Positions 11,349-19,628 of a stretch of 29,954 nucleotides of DNA are shown piece by piece. The DNA comes from Schoenoplectus triqueter (Eukaryota; Streptophyta; Magnoliopsida; Poales; Cyperaceae). How positions within the stretch are numbered: the stretch's first letter is position 1; every line of letters starts with the position of its first letter. Where the stretch lies: the NCBI GenBank assembly GCA_964058805.1, contig CAXKVV010001153.1, forward strand, positions 1 to 29,954, given 5' to 3'. The translations under genes and the position numbers were made by a program. The notes beneath the pieces are model-generated. The model made no database searches. It was given only the letters and a program-made list of their open reading frames with translations, and had not been told where the DNA came from.

Positions 11349-12250
11349 GTCATAATAATAATGATTACACTAAATCTATACTATGAAATATATTTTTAAA
11401 TCCTAAAAATCCTAAATTATAATCCTAAAATTCTAAAATCTAAATACCTAAAGTCTAAAAAAAAACTAAGAACCTAGAGTTCGTACCTTACTGCTAGAAT
11501 TTAACTCCTAGTTTATGATTCTGATACGTGAATCGCCGTCTTCCAGACACTCCTATCCAAATCAAACTCTTTAGGTATACTTTATTTCTTCAAAACTCTT
11601 TTTTTTATTTTTTTCCTCCCATATTTGTATCAGTCAACCTCTGTCTCTTCTTATATTTTTGAAACGATTTATAATACCACTATGTAATAGTACCTCAGGA
11701 GACTTTCGTCGGATATGATCAAACCCTCATAAATAATGTTGGATAAATTTCTCTTGAATTGGTGCTATGCCAAGTTTTTTTCGTATATCATCATTTCTAA
11801 TTCGATCTCTCCCTGTATGGCCAGATATCCAACATAACATCTGCATTTCGGCTACACTTATCTTCTGGATGTATTATCCTTTTATAGTCTAGTATTCTGT
11901 ACTATATCTCATCGCAGGTCTAATCGTTATCATGTAGAATTTATCTTTTAATTTATTTAAGACTTTTTTGTTACAAAGAATGTCAGATATTTGTCATCAT
12001 TTCATCTATTTTGTTATTATTCTATGACTTACATCTTCCTCGATCCCTCCATTACTATATAATATCGATCTCAAATATTAAAATGTATCATTCACGGGTA
12101 CTACTTATCCGTTCAGTCTAATATCTCCACAATCTGAGTTATTATCGCTGAACTGACACATTATTTAATTTTAGTTCTACTAAGTCTAAACCTTTTGAAT
12201 TCTAAAATATATTTCACGATTCTAGTTTTTGATCGATGAGAGTCGATCAA
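11130..12250 (-). pseudogene. Decayed, 5'-truncated RTE-clade LINE: C-terminal end of the reverse-transcriptase ORF plus 3' tail
   Basis: Read on the minus strand, conserved blocks of the plant RTE ORF appear in the right order but in several frames with stops: FKRFRLSRTKIK (about 12200), LKDKFYMITIRPAMRYSTE (about 11930), then HIQKISVAEMQML and CWISGHTGRDRIRNDDIRK (about 11850-11800) and LGIAPIQEKFIQ (about 11760). The 3' region contains the same 'gagatttatgatctc' and 'caatttatttgggatta' blocks as the intron fragments at 4285 and 18003. In between is degenerate GAT/AAT-rich simple sequence (11220-11350). The catalytic palm region is absent, so the copy cannot be active. The 5' edge is approximate. 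Confidence 0.82.
11318..11347 (+). repeat. (AAT)n microsatellite
   Basis: About ten AAT units inside the 3' part of the decayed LINE, next to ATG-rich degenerate triplets at 11222-11265. These probably arose by slippage after insertion. Confidence 0.85.
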
Positions 12251-12435
12251 CACCATCCATTTGAACCGAATCGACCTCGATCGACCCATTTTTAAAACAC
12301 TTTCTAGGTATCCAAATGCCCTGCATAATTAATCTAATGTGGGGGCTATCGATCCAGTTGCCGGGTACCACGCGCATGGTTTATTAGTTTATCGGCTGTC
12401 GATCTAATTCAAACTGGGTGCATGCAGTAAAATAC

Positions 12436-12770
12436 GGCTCCAAATCTGCTATTATTCTTGTAGAAGAATAGGGTCCCGTTATTTATTCCAAAAAATAGAA
12501 AAAATAGAAATTTTTTTATAGATATATTCTTTTACTTATAGGCTGATAGCTTGTCAAATTTCATATAATTTCATTAACGTTTGATAGTCCATCAAAACCG
12601 TTGCAAACATTAGTGAAAGACCGTTAAATTTATTAATCTTTGATGAAATATCAAACATTAATGAAATTATATGAAATTTGATGAATCTACAAGTAAAATA
12701 ACATATTTATTATTTTTATTTTTATTTTTTTCTATTTTTTTTGAAATAAACAACGGGACATATTCTTGCC
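12436..12770. mobile_element. MULE-like MITE with 9-bp target-site duplication GTAAAATAC
   Basis: GTAAAATAC occurs at 12427-12435 and again at 12771-12779, exactly flanking an inverted repeat. Left-arm motifs GTCCCGTTATTTATTCC, then 'tttacttata' and 'caaatttcatataatttcat', return in inverse order on the right. The left end carries roughly 26 extra bases between GGC and AAGAATA. The inner arms resemble the 22-kb MITEs (shared 'atttcattaacgtttgatag'), but the termini differ, so this is a related subfamily. It is non-coding. Confidence 0.75.
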
Positions 12771-13078
12771 GTAAAATACTACACAGAGAATTGCGCGCGA
12801 ATTGTCGCAGAGAATCTGAGATCGTTCGGTGAAAGCAGTACAGCACGCTATGCGGCAGAGCTACGCCTCTTAACAAATAAGAGGGGCATGTATACAGAAA
12901 ATTTTTATTTTTTTTATATTATCAGAGGATGTACTTAAACGAAAATTAAAAAAAGAAACAAGAACAATCCCCAGGATTTGATTTGACGTGGATTGTGGTA
13001 GAAAGCGAGAGAGAAGTCCGACAAAAATTGGTTCGTGCCTAGTTCTCTGTTGAGTGGTAGAGAGAGCGAGCGATAGAG

Positions 13079-13777
13079 GAATAGAGACGAGAGAGAGGAG
13101 GAGGCTTGTATTTTGTCGACATTGTGCGACAAAGACAGCCACGGATTTGCTTCTTCTCCGCCACTGGGTAAATAGCCCAATCTCATTCTCCTTACTTTTC
13201 TCCTCTCTTTTTTCTTAACCTCGTCAGGGTTTCTCCGCTTTTTTTTTTTTTTCTTTTTTCTTTCTGAAGTATAGTTTATTGTTTGGTGTAGATTTCTACA
13301 GAGAAGCTGATAAGGTCGATGGTTAGGTCGCAATATACAGCCTAAGAAAATTACTTTCCTCCTCGTTGTAATTAACGAAACATTGTGCGACAAAGACAGC
13401 CACGGATTTGCTTCTTCTCCGCCACTGGGTAAATAGCCCAATCTCATTCTCCTTACTTTTCTCCTCTCTTTTTTCTTAACCTCGTCAGGGTTTCTCCGCT
13501 TTTTTTTTTTTTTCTTTTTTCTTTCTGAAGTATAGTTTATTGTTTGGTGTAGATTTCTACAGAGAAGCTGATAAGGTCGATGGTTAGGTCGCAATATACA
13601 GCCTAAGAAAATTACTTTCCTCCTCGTTGTAATTAACGAAACAACCCTCACGCTATCGCCAATCCCTCTTCCGACCATCTATCGCATCCAAAGCTTTGAA
13701 GAACCGTAAAAAAATTTAAATCTGAAGACTCATCGGTGGCAAACAAACTAGAAGGAAGAATCGGCGTGAATTGATCG
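13079..13777 (+). promoter_or_regulatory. 5' region and probable non-coding first exon of the POLAR-like gene
   Basis: A GA-rich block (13060-13105) is followed by CT-rich sequence typical of plant 5' UTRs. A strong donor, G|GTGAGT, follows 13777 and pairs with an acceptor ending at 14106 (TTTGACACAG), giving a candidate 5'-UTR intron of about 329 bases just before the start codon at 14112. The transcription start is not visible. Only short ORFs occur between, such as an 11-codon one at 13874 inside the putative intron. Confidence 0.45.
13120..13641 (+). repeat. Perfect 261-bp tandem duplication
   Basis: Units 13120-13380 and 13381-13641 both start CATTGTGCGACAAAGACAGC and both end GTAATTAACGAAA. 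I read them as identical, including a 14-T run where slippage would be expected first. The duplication lies in the 5' region of the POLAR-like gene, upstream of the coding sequence. Confidence 0.92.
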
Positions 13778-14111
13778 GTGAGTCTCTTCCGATTTAAGCA
13801 TTCTTTCGCTCAAAACCTAACAGCTGCCAGTCCTTTGGCAAATCCGACTTGCTGCCGATACAGTTTCAAAACCATGGCAGCGACAATAGAATACTGGTTG
13901 CTACAGTAGAAGGTCCTAATTTAAGTAAGGTACTTCACAATATAGAATAGGGGACCTGGGCTACCATTGGCATGCTTCTCGCTCTCCCTCTGACATGCTT
14001 GAATTAATGAATCCTGGGCCTCCTTTGAAATACCTGATAGTCGGGGCTTTGCCGCCTCTGTGAATGGTGCCTAAATCTGCTTGAACTTTTGTATAATTTG
14101 ACACAGTTTCA

Positions 14112-14801
14112 ATGGATACAAAGGGGGATCGGCAAAGTGCCCTATCCTGTTCGAGCATATTCCCAAAGTTAATCCCTATACAAATTACTGGAGAGGATTT
14201 TCCATTTGAAAAAGAAGAGGTTCCTTGCAATACCCCTACTAGCTCATCAAGGTACCACAATTCTGCTAATGGTACCAACTCAAAGGACCCTGACGAGTAC
14301 ATAAGGGACATGGGTTCCATTTTGAGTTTGCAGCCATGGATTTTCAAAAAGGAAAACAATTTAGGACTCGGAAATGGTAGAAACAAAAGTGCTCTCAGGG
14401 CTAGGAGGGGCAGGAGGAATTCCATTAAGCCCGTCTCAATGGCGAATTGTTTGATACCTCAACTATATGATGAAAATTTTGAGTTTGAGGAGTATGTGTT
14501 TGGGTCTCTTTTGACAACTCCTGTTACCAGACCATTTATGGTAACTGATGGGGAGAGAGTAATTAGTAAATCAGGATGCGAGGTTTCTTTGCATATGCCG
14601 ACTGAGAGTGCATTGAGAGAGGCAAATAGCTTGAGAAAGAAAAAAGCTATTGGTGTAAGTGCACTGCTGGGGACAAGAAACAGTAAAAGGAAAAGTGTAG
14701 ATTTTGAAGAGGCCAAACTTGACATTTCTGATAATCTGCTATCTAGATTGCAATCACCTTCACAAGGTATGTATGCATTGAATCTAGCATTTTATTAGTT
14801 G

Positions 14802-14832
<31 letters not shown>

Positions 14833-14833
14833 C

Positions 14834-14866
<33 letters not shown>

Positions 14867-15590
14867 GGACAAAGAGATGGATTATAGTGCTTTGCAAATT
14901 AAAAAATCATTTTTTCTTTGATGTGATATTTCATATCCGGATGGTTTAAATGGTCAATCTAAGTTGCTCAATAATATCTTCTTGTCAAATTCTTATGGGA
15001 TATTAAATTTCATGATTTTTTGAGCTTCCTAGCTAATTTTCAAATTATTTTTAAAAACAACCCTGAAATAGATAATTTTCTAATGTTAAACAAGGCTGAT
15101 TTTAAAAATAATCTAAAAAATAGCTAGAACGCTAAAAAAAATCATGAAATTTAATATCTTACAAGATTTAAGAAATTATTAAGCAACTTAGATTGAGCGT
15201 TTGAGGCTTTGAGCCGTCAGGATATGAAATATCACCCCAAAGTAAAAATGGTTTTTTGCTTTGCAAGCCTCATATATATATATATATATTGAGGCTATCG
15301 TGCTTCGCGTTCGTATCTTGAATTTAAAAGTTCAAACAGTCGATCCAAATTGTTGAATATGATTTTCATATTGAAATATTTTTTTATATCAAATTTTATA
15401 TTTTTTTTGAAAATTTTTGCTATTTTTTAGATATAAAGTTTGTTGATCTAACTATTTCTGCACCATTCAATACTAATGGTTTTCTATCCATCTAAAAAAC
15501 AACAAAAAATATAAAATTTGATCTCCAAGATATTTCAATGTGAAGATTATGTTCAACAGTTTGGATTGACCATTTGGACTTTCAAATTCG

Positions 15591-15630
<40 letters not shown>

Positions 15631-18600
15631 GCTACGGTGCTACGCATAGCACGGATGGTCCGTGTGCTATTAACCGCTCAATCTAATCTCCATATCAAAA
15701 TCTATTAGTAAATCAAATTTTATACTTTTTTGGAATTCATTTGCTATTTTTTTTATATGGGGAAAACTATCATTTTTGGATAAACCAGAATTATCAGATC
15801 AAGCCAATTTCTCCTCACCAGAAAAAATAGCAAAAAAAATCTAAAAAATATAAAATTTTGTTTCCTAATAGATTTTGATATGAAGATTAAATTGAACGGT
15901 TCGGATCGATCATTTCTAACTTGAAATTAAGAATAGAACGCAAAGCATACAATGCTCTTGTGCTTTGCAAAGCACCATAATCGGACTATATGTATCTCGA
16001 ATTTAAAAGTCGAAACGGTCGATCCAAACCATTGAGCACGATCTTCATATTGAAATATCTTTGGAGATCAAATTTTATACTTTTTTTGAAAAAAATTCCT
16101 ATTTTTTAGATGGGTGAAAAATTACTAGTATTTAATGGTGCAGAAATGTTAGATTAGCAAACTTTGTATCCATCTAAAAAATTGCTAACAAATTTAAAAA
16201 AATTTAAAATTTGATCTCCAAAAATATTTCAATATGAAGATGATGTTCAATGGTTTTGATCGACTGTTTTAACTTTCAAATTCGATATACAGACACGAAG
16301 TACGAAAGGTTTTGTGCTTCACGAAGTACTATAGCGCGGATCGCTTTTGTGCTATGAATTGTTTTTTCATTCTTAAAGTCTAAATGATCAATCCGAACCA
16401 TTCAAAATAATTTACATATGAAAAAACTAGTTGGGAACCAAATTTTATATATTTTATAATTTGTTTTACTATTTTATAAAATAATTTGAATGGCTCATAA
16501 TAATTAAATCAAGTGATTTTCAAACTATTTAAAAAAATAGTGAACAAATTCTAAAAAATATAAATTTAGTCCCAACTAGTAATTTTTTATATGTAAATCA
16601 TTTTGAACTGTTCAGATCGATCATTTTGATTTTGAGAATGAATAAATGATCCAAAGCACGGGAACAATCCGTGCTATGCATAGCACCATAGCCCAACTTA
16701 TATATATATATATATATATAATTTGTCTATTGTGCGGATGAAACTTTAACAGTCCAAATTTTATTTTTTTCATTCTCAAAATTTTAATTTAAATAGCTCA
16801 ATAAAATCTTTATATCATAATCTTATAGAATACTAATTTTTATTGTGTTTGAAATTAATTTACAATGCTTAATGAATTTTGAAAGATAGCCCTAAAATAA
16901 TAGAAAAATAATAAAATATGTATGTTAAAAGTGCTTACTTTCTAAAAATCATTAAGCATAGTAAACGAACTCCAAACACGATAAAAATTAGTATTCTACA
17001 AGATTATGATATAAAGATTTTATTGAGCTACTTAAATTGAAATTTCGAGTATGAAAAATTAAAATTTGAACCGGTAGAGTTTTGACCGAAGTGCTATCGG
17101 AAGCACAATAGATAAATTTATCTCTCTATATATATAATGAAATGATGTTCTTTCTATTGAAAATTTAGGAACTAGATGACGTATTTTGCTGTCAGCAAAA
17201 TTCATCTGTAATTTTAACCAAACTTTTCTTACATAAAAAACTCTTAAACAATTTCTTTTATAACCTCCTCTCTTCTAGGGCTGAGCAATAGCAGCACAGC
17301 ATTTATCTTTTGCATTGGAGTGTGCATTGGTGTTCTGTCTGCAATTATACAAAACAGAAATGAGGTGGAGAACTTAAATGACAAATTGAGGTGCTCAGAA
17401 AACTTGGTTCAAGATTTACAAGAGGAACTTGAGATGAAGGATGCTGTAACTGTCCAGGAATTGTTGCCTCATGAGAATTCTTCGAGAAGCCTCCAAGGTA
17501 ATAATTAATCTTACCAGATAAAAGGTCAGGTATTCCTCTAGAAAGTTCCATAAGCTAGTATATATTGATGTTCTCCTTATCATACTTTTTTCTCTTTTTT
17601 TTTTAGTTTCTTGATTTCATTTCTCTATGACAGATAAGGGAAGGGTAGGGACTTCAGGTGATTTAGGTTTACGGAGTTTGTTACTTTCTAGAAGAATACT
17701 GTTGTCTATAGATCTTGAATGGCATATAGGAAATTATCTCCTTTTAAGTAGACATAAACAACAGAAGCTAACTTATAGTGTTTCAATTTCTTTTGTTTTT
17801 TTATGTTTCTTAAATAAAAATGCAGAACTGGATAGTCACTCTATGAGCAAAATTGAAGCTGAACTGGAGGCTGAACTGGAAAGATTGGAGCTCAATATCA
17901 CTGCTAGCAGTATTAAAGGAAAAACCTCAGCACTTGATGAGGTATTCATAAATTTTTCCCATTTTAGTATAAATATCTTAATGGAATAATGATTAGATAA
18001 TACAAATATTTGAGATTTCTGATCTCTCTATGAGTTCGGATTGAGTTTCATTTCTAGTCTACCCAATTTATTTGGGATTAAAGGCTTTGTTGTTGTTTTG
18101 TATAAATATCTTAATGGAATAATGATAGATAATATGAATAGAAACTTCTAGAAGATACCTATAAAGATCCTTTATAACATGTAATAAATGCCAGGATGAT
18201 CAGGATTTAGTAGGGGAAATAGTTCAAGGAGAACTGAGAGCTGACACCCTCAGTCGACGAGATGATGACATCATTGAGTCCCAGTCTGACAATGCCAGCA
18301 ACTCCACTTCCTCTCCAGTTGACACTGACACCTGTAATTATCCCATCTCTCCACGCCAACTCAGCTTACGCCTCCATGAAGTCATTCAGGGGAGGCTTGA
18401 GCAACGTATTAAGGAGCTTGAAAGGGCACTTGCACAGAGTCAAGAGCAACTCCAGTTGCTGGAAAATGAAAGAAGCATTCCATCTGAGAGAACCTTATCA
18501 AATAGTGAAATGAGCTCTTCACCACATCAGGAGAGCCCAATATTAATGGGTCAAGCCAGTCCATTTCGTCTTAACCTGACAGGAGATGCATTGGATGCCT

Positions 18601-18863
18601 ATGGTGAGGCTTGCAAGGAGTTCATGCAAATACCAGAAGGTGAAAAGGATGAGTTTTATGAGGTTGACCACAGTCTGATTTGGGGCTTGGAAGGGGAAAA
18701 TGGCTATGATAGTCGTGTTCTTGATGTTGGCTATGATGATATTGATTATGACGACAATGATGATGAGGAGAGGTTGATACTGGAGAAGATTCTGGAGAGA
18801 ACGAAACAGGGTTCACCTGTAATTAGGCATGCACAAATGATGTTGTTGTCTTTAGATGATTAG
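14112..18863 (+). CDS. POLAR-like protein (membrane-anchored or coiled-coil plant polarity family)
   Basis: Exons: 14112-14766, 17279-17497, 17826-17941, 18195-18863; 552 residues. Phases agree at every junction. A 24-base microexon at 17635-17658 would also keep the frame (560 residues). Family blocks seen: CLIPQLYDENFEFEEYVFGS (117-136) and RPFMVTDGERVIS in exon 1; a hydrophobic stretch AFIFCIGVCIGVLSAII (226-242) followed by a coiled coil with NLVQDLQEELEMKD (260-273); KIEAELEAELERLE (300-313); and the C-terminal SPRQLSLRLHEVIQGRLE (382-399) with a second coiled coil and an acidic tail. Homology is to Arabidopsis POLAR and POLAR-like proteins; POLAR marks the cell cortex in asymmetric stomatal-lineage divisions. 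The role of this paralogue is unknown. As I recall, relatives begin with a hydrophobic N-terminus that is not visible here. An in-frame stop just upstream (about 14091) supports the chosen ATG. Confidence 0.85.
14799..14866 (+). repeat. Compound microsatellite (TA)n(TG)n(TA)n(GA)n
   Basis: TA, TG, TA and GA runs follow each other directly, about 32 bases into the large first coding intron of the POLAR-like gene. They mark the left edge of the fold-back element array. Confidence 0.9.
14866..15275. mobile_element. Fold-back element A in the POLAR-like intron
   Basis: An imperfect inverted repeat bounded by TA microsatellites. Left-arm motifs TGATATTTCATATCC, TCAATCTAAGTTGCT and TATTAAATTTCATGATTTTT recur inverted in the right arm. 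Termini contain TGCTTTGCAA-type sequence (left 'gtgctttgcaaa', right 'gctttgcaagcc'). Non-coding. Confidence 0.75.
15290..15588. mobile_element. Fold-back element B in the POLAR-like intron
   Basis: Left arm GAATTTAAAAGTTCAAACAG, then CGATCCAAATTGTTGAA and 'tcaaattttatatttttt'; the reverse complement of the right arm gives GAATTTGAAAGTCCAAATGG, CAATCCAAACTGTTGAA and the same A/T block. (TA)n runs flank both sides. It is a sister copy of element D, sharing a middle segment with 'tttctgcaccatt' in inverse orientation. Confidence 0.78.
15630..15983. mobile_element. Fold-back element C in the POLAR-like intron
   Basis: Its left end, after a (TA)n(GA)n run, reads GGTGCTACGCATAGCACGGA; its right end, reversed, reads GGTGCTTTGCAAAGCACAAG. 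The arms share 'catatcaaaatctatta' and 'aaattttata'. The ends themselves contain small palindromes (GTGCTTTGCAAAGCAC). Non-coding. Confidence 0.75.
15984..16288. mobile_element. Fold-back element D in the POLAR-like intron
   Basis: Arms start CTCGAATTTAAAAGTCGAAA and, reversed from the right, ATCGAATTTGAAAGTTAAAA. Both continue with CGATC(C/A)AAACCATTGA and 'cttcatattgaaatat'. It is a homologue of element B with its middle segment inverted. It is bordered by short TATAT and GATATA sequences rather than long TA runs. Confidence 0.72.
16289..16698. mobile_element. Fold-back element E in the POLAR-like intron
   Basis: Left-arm motifs 'cattcttaaagtc', 'gatcaatccgaaccattcaa' and ACTAGTTGGGA return in inverse order on the right ('gttcagatcgatc', 'tcccaactagtaa'). 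The right end carries CGTGCTATGCATAGCACCAT just before a (TA)n run. It is related to C by its GTGCTATGCATAGCAC-type terminus. Confidence 0.73.
16698..16723 (+). repeat. (TA)n microsatellite between fold-back elements E and F
   Basis: An uninterrupted TA run of about a dozen units separates two fold-back elements in the intron. Similar runs lie at about 15270-15290 and 15588-15612. Confidence 0.9.
16724..17125. mobile_element. Fold-back element F in the POLAR-like intron
   Basis: Ends are TTTGTCTATTGTGCGGATGA on the left and, reversed from the right, TTTATCTATTGTGCTTCCGA. The arms share 'tagctcaataaaatctttat' and 'tagaatactaatttttat'. (TA)n lies at the left edge and TATATATATA at the right. 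It ends about 150 bases before the next exon. Confidence 0.77.
17967..18134 (+). mobile_element. Short retroposon (RTE-LINE 3' end or SINE) with a 35-36 bp target-site duplication, in a POLAR-like intron
   Basis: The inserted 97 bases (18003-18099) end TTTGGGATTAAAGGCTTTG followed by (TTG)n, the tail of the LINE at 11.1 kb. Flanks 17967-18002 and 18100-18134 are a direct repeat starting GTATAAATATCTTAATGGAA and ending AGATAATA, identical except for one missing T in the right copy. A long direct repeat around a tailed insert is the mark of target-primed retroposition. It lies wholly within the intron 17942-18194. Confidence 0.85.
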
Positions 18864-19049
18864 CTTCAGATAATTTTGGTGTTAGCTTAGGTATTACAAT
18901 TTTCACTTTTCAATGTCATCTGTCATTTTAAGAATTTTGTTTTTCATTTTTCACCAAGTTATCGCATATTGCCTATATAGAACTTTTAACGATTCCATTG
19001 CATATTGAACGCAACAAAAAAAAAAATTGACTGAAAAATTTTAGCTCTT

Positions 19050-19072
19050 AGAGATTTTGTACGCAAATCTCT
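19050..19072 (+). other. Small hairpin in the POLAR-like 3' UTR
   Basis: AGAGATTT and AAATCTCT pair around a 7-base loop, shortly after an A11 run. It is probably within the 3' UTR. The stem is short, so no function is claimed. Confidence 0.4.
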
Positions 19073-19161
19073 TGAAAGATTTTCTATTTGGTATGTTATT
19101 TCTTGTTATGTTCCAAACATCATGCCTATTCCATTGCAACGACAGACTGCCTTTTGCTTGC

Positions 19162-19167
19162 AATAAA
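19162..19167 (+). promoter_or_regulatory. Candidate polyadenylation signal AATAAA for the POLAR-like gene
   Basis: A canonical AATAAA about 300 bases after the stop codon at 18863, in the convergent gap before the PPR gene. Confidence 0.4.
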
Positions 19168-19628
19168 CATCTTATTGTCGATGCGTGACGGGACAAATCA
19201 ATACAACGTACTAATTACTAAAAACACAACTTTATAAACCAGATAATATGACGCTGTTATTATATTATTATCATAGGAGCCGATTATTGAAAATAAATTT
19301 CCTATTCAGTACCTCCTTTTTGTTTTGTAAGATTTCGTTAGTGTCTCACTCCTTGCTCGTTTGATAATTTGGTATTATACTATTATATAAATGCGAACGA
19401 GCGCAGAACTACAGAAGAATAGGATCGGACCGATTCCATATTCTATTTTAGTAAATTTGCAACCTACAGCCCCCTCACCTGGCAAATGAATACAACCGAT
19501 CTTTGTGAAACAAGTATTAGTTTAACAACATATTTTGGATGTTTTCAACTTACAATTCAGAAAATAAACATACAAGTTCTCCAGCATGTGATGAATAATT
19601 TCCCCAAAAAGAAAGAGGCCGCGAACTA

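Larger units (their letters stand above)
8601..12435. other. Gene-free AT-rich interval with mobile-element remnants
   Basis: No supported gene. 8617-9250 has a more even base composition than its surroundings, but all six frames are broken and I recognise no protein. Around 9320-9510 there is a degenerate sequence related to the Helitron-like fragment at 10670-10917. A TA run lies at about 9602-9620. About 10380-10545 has diverged inverted ends ('ttttattctaattt' against 'aaattagaataaaa'). The remaining elements are listed separately. Confidence 0.6.

Noticed and set aside
11129..11353. Minus-strand frame of nearly pure isoleucine
   Set aside because: This is translation of AAT/GAT-type simple repeats in the tail of a dead LINE, not a protein.
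12935..13678. 247-codon minus-strand open frame with repeated lysine-rich peptides
   Set aside because: It is the antisense of the CT-rich, tandemly duplicated 5' region (261 bp is a multiple of three, so the frame repeats). It has no recognisable domain and low-complexity composition.
14459..14725. Minus-strand frame opposite POLAR-like exon 1 (and a similar one at 13961-14425)
   Set aside because: Shadow frames of a coding exon with conserved family motifs on the plus strand.
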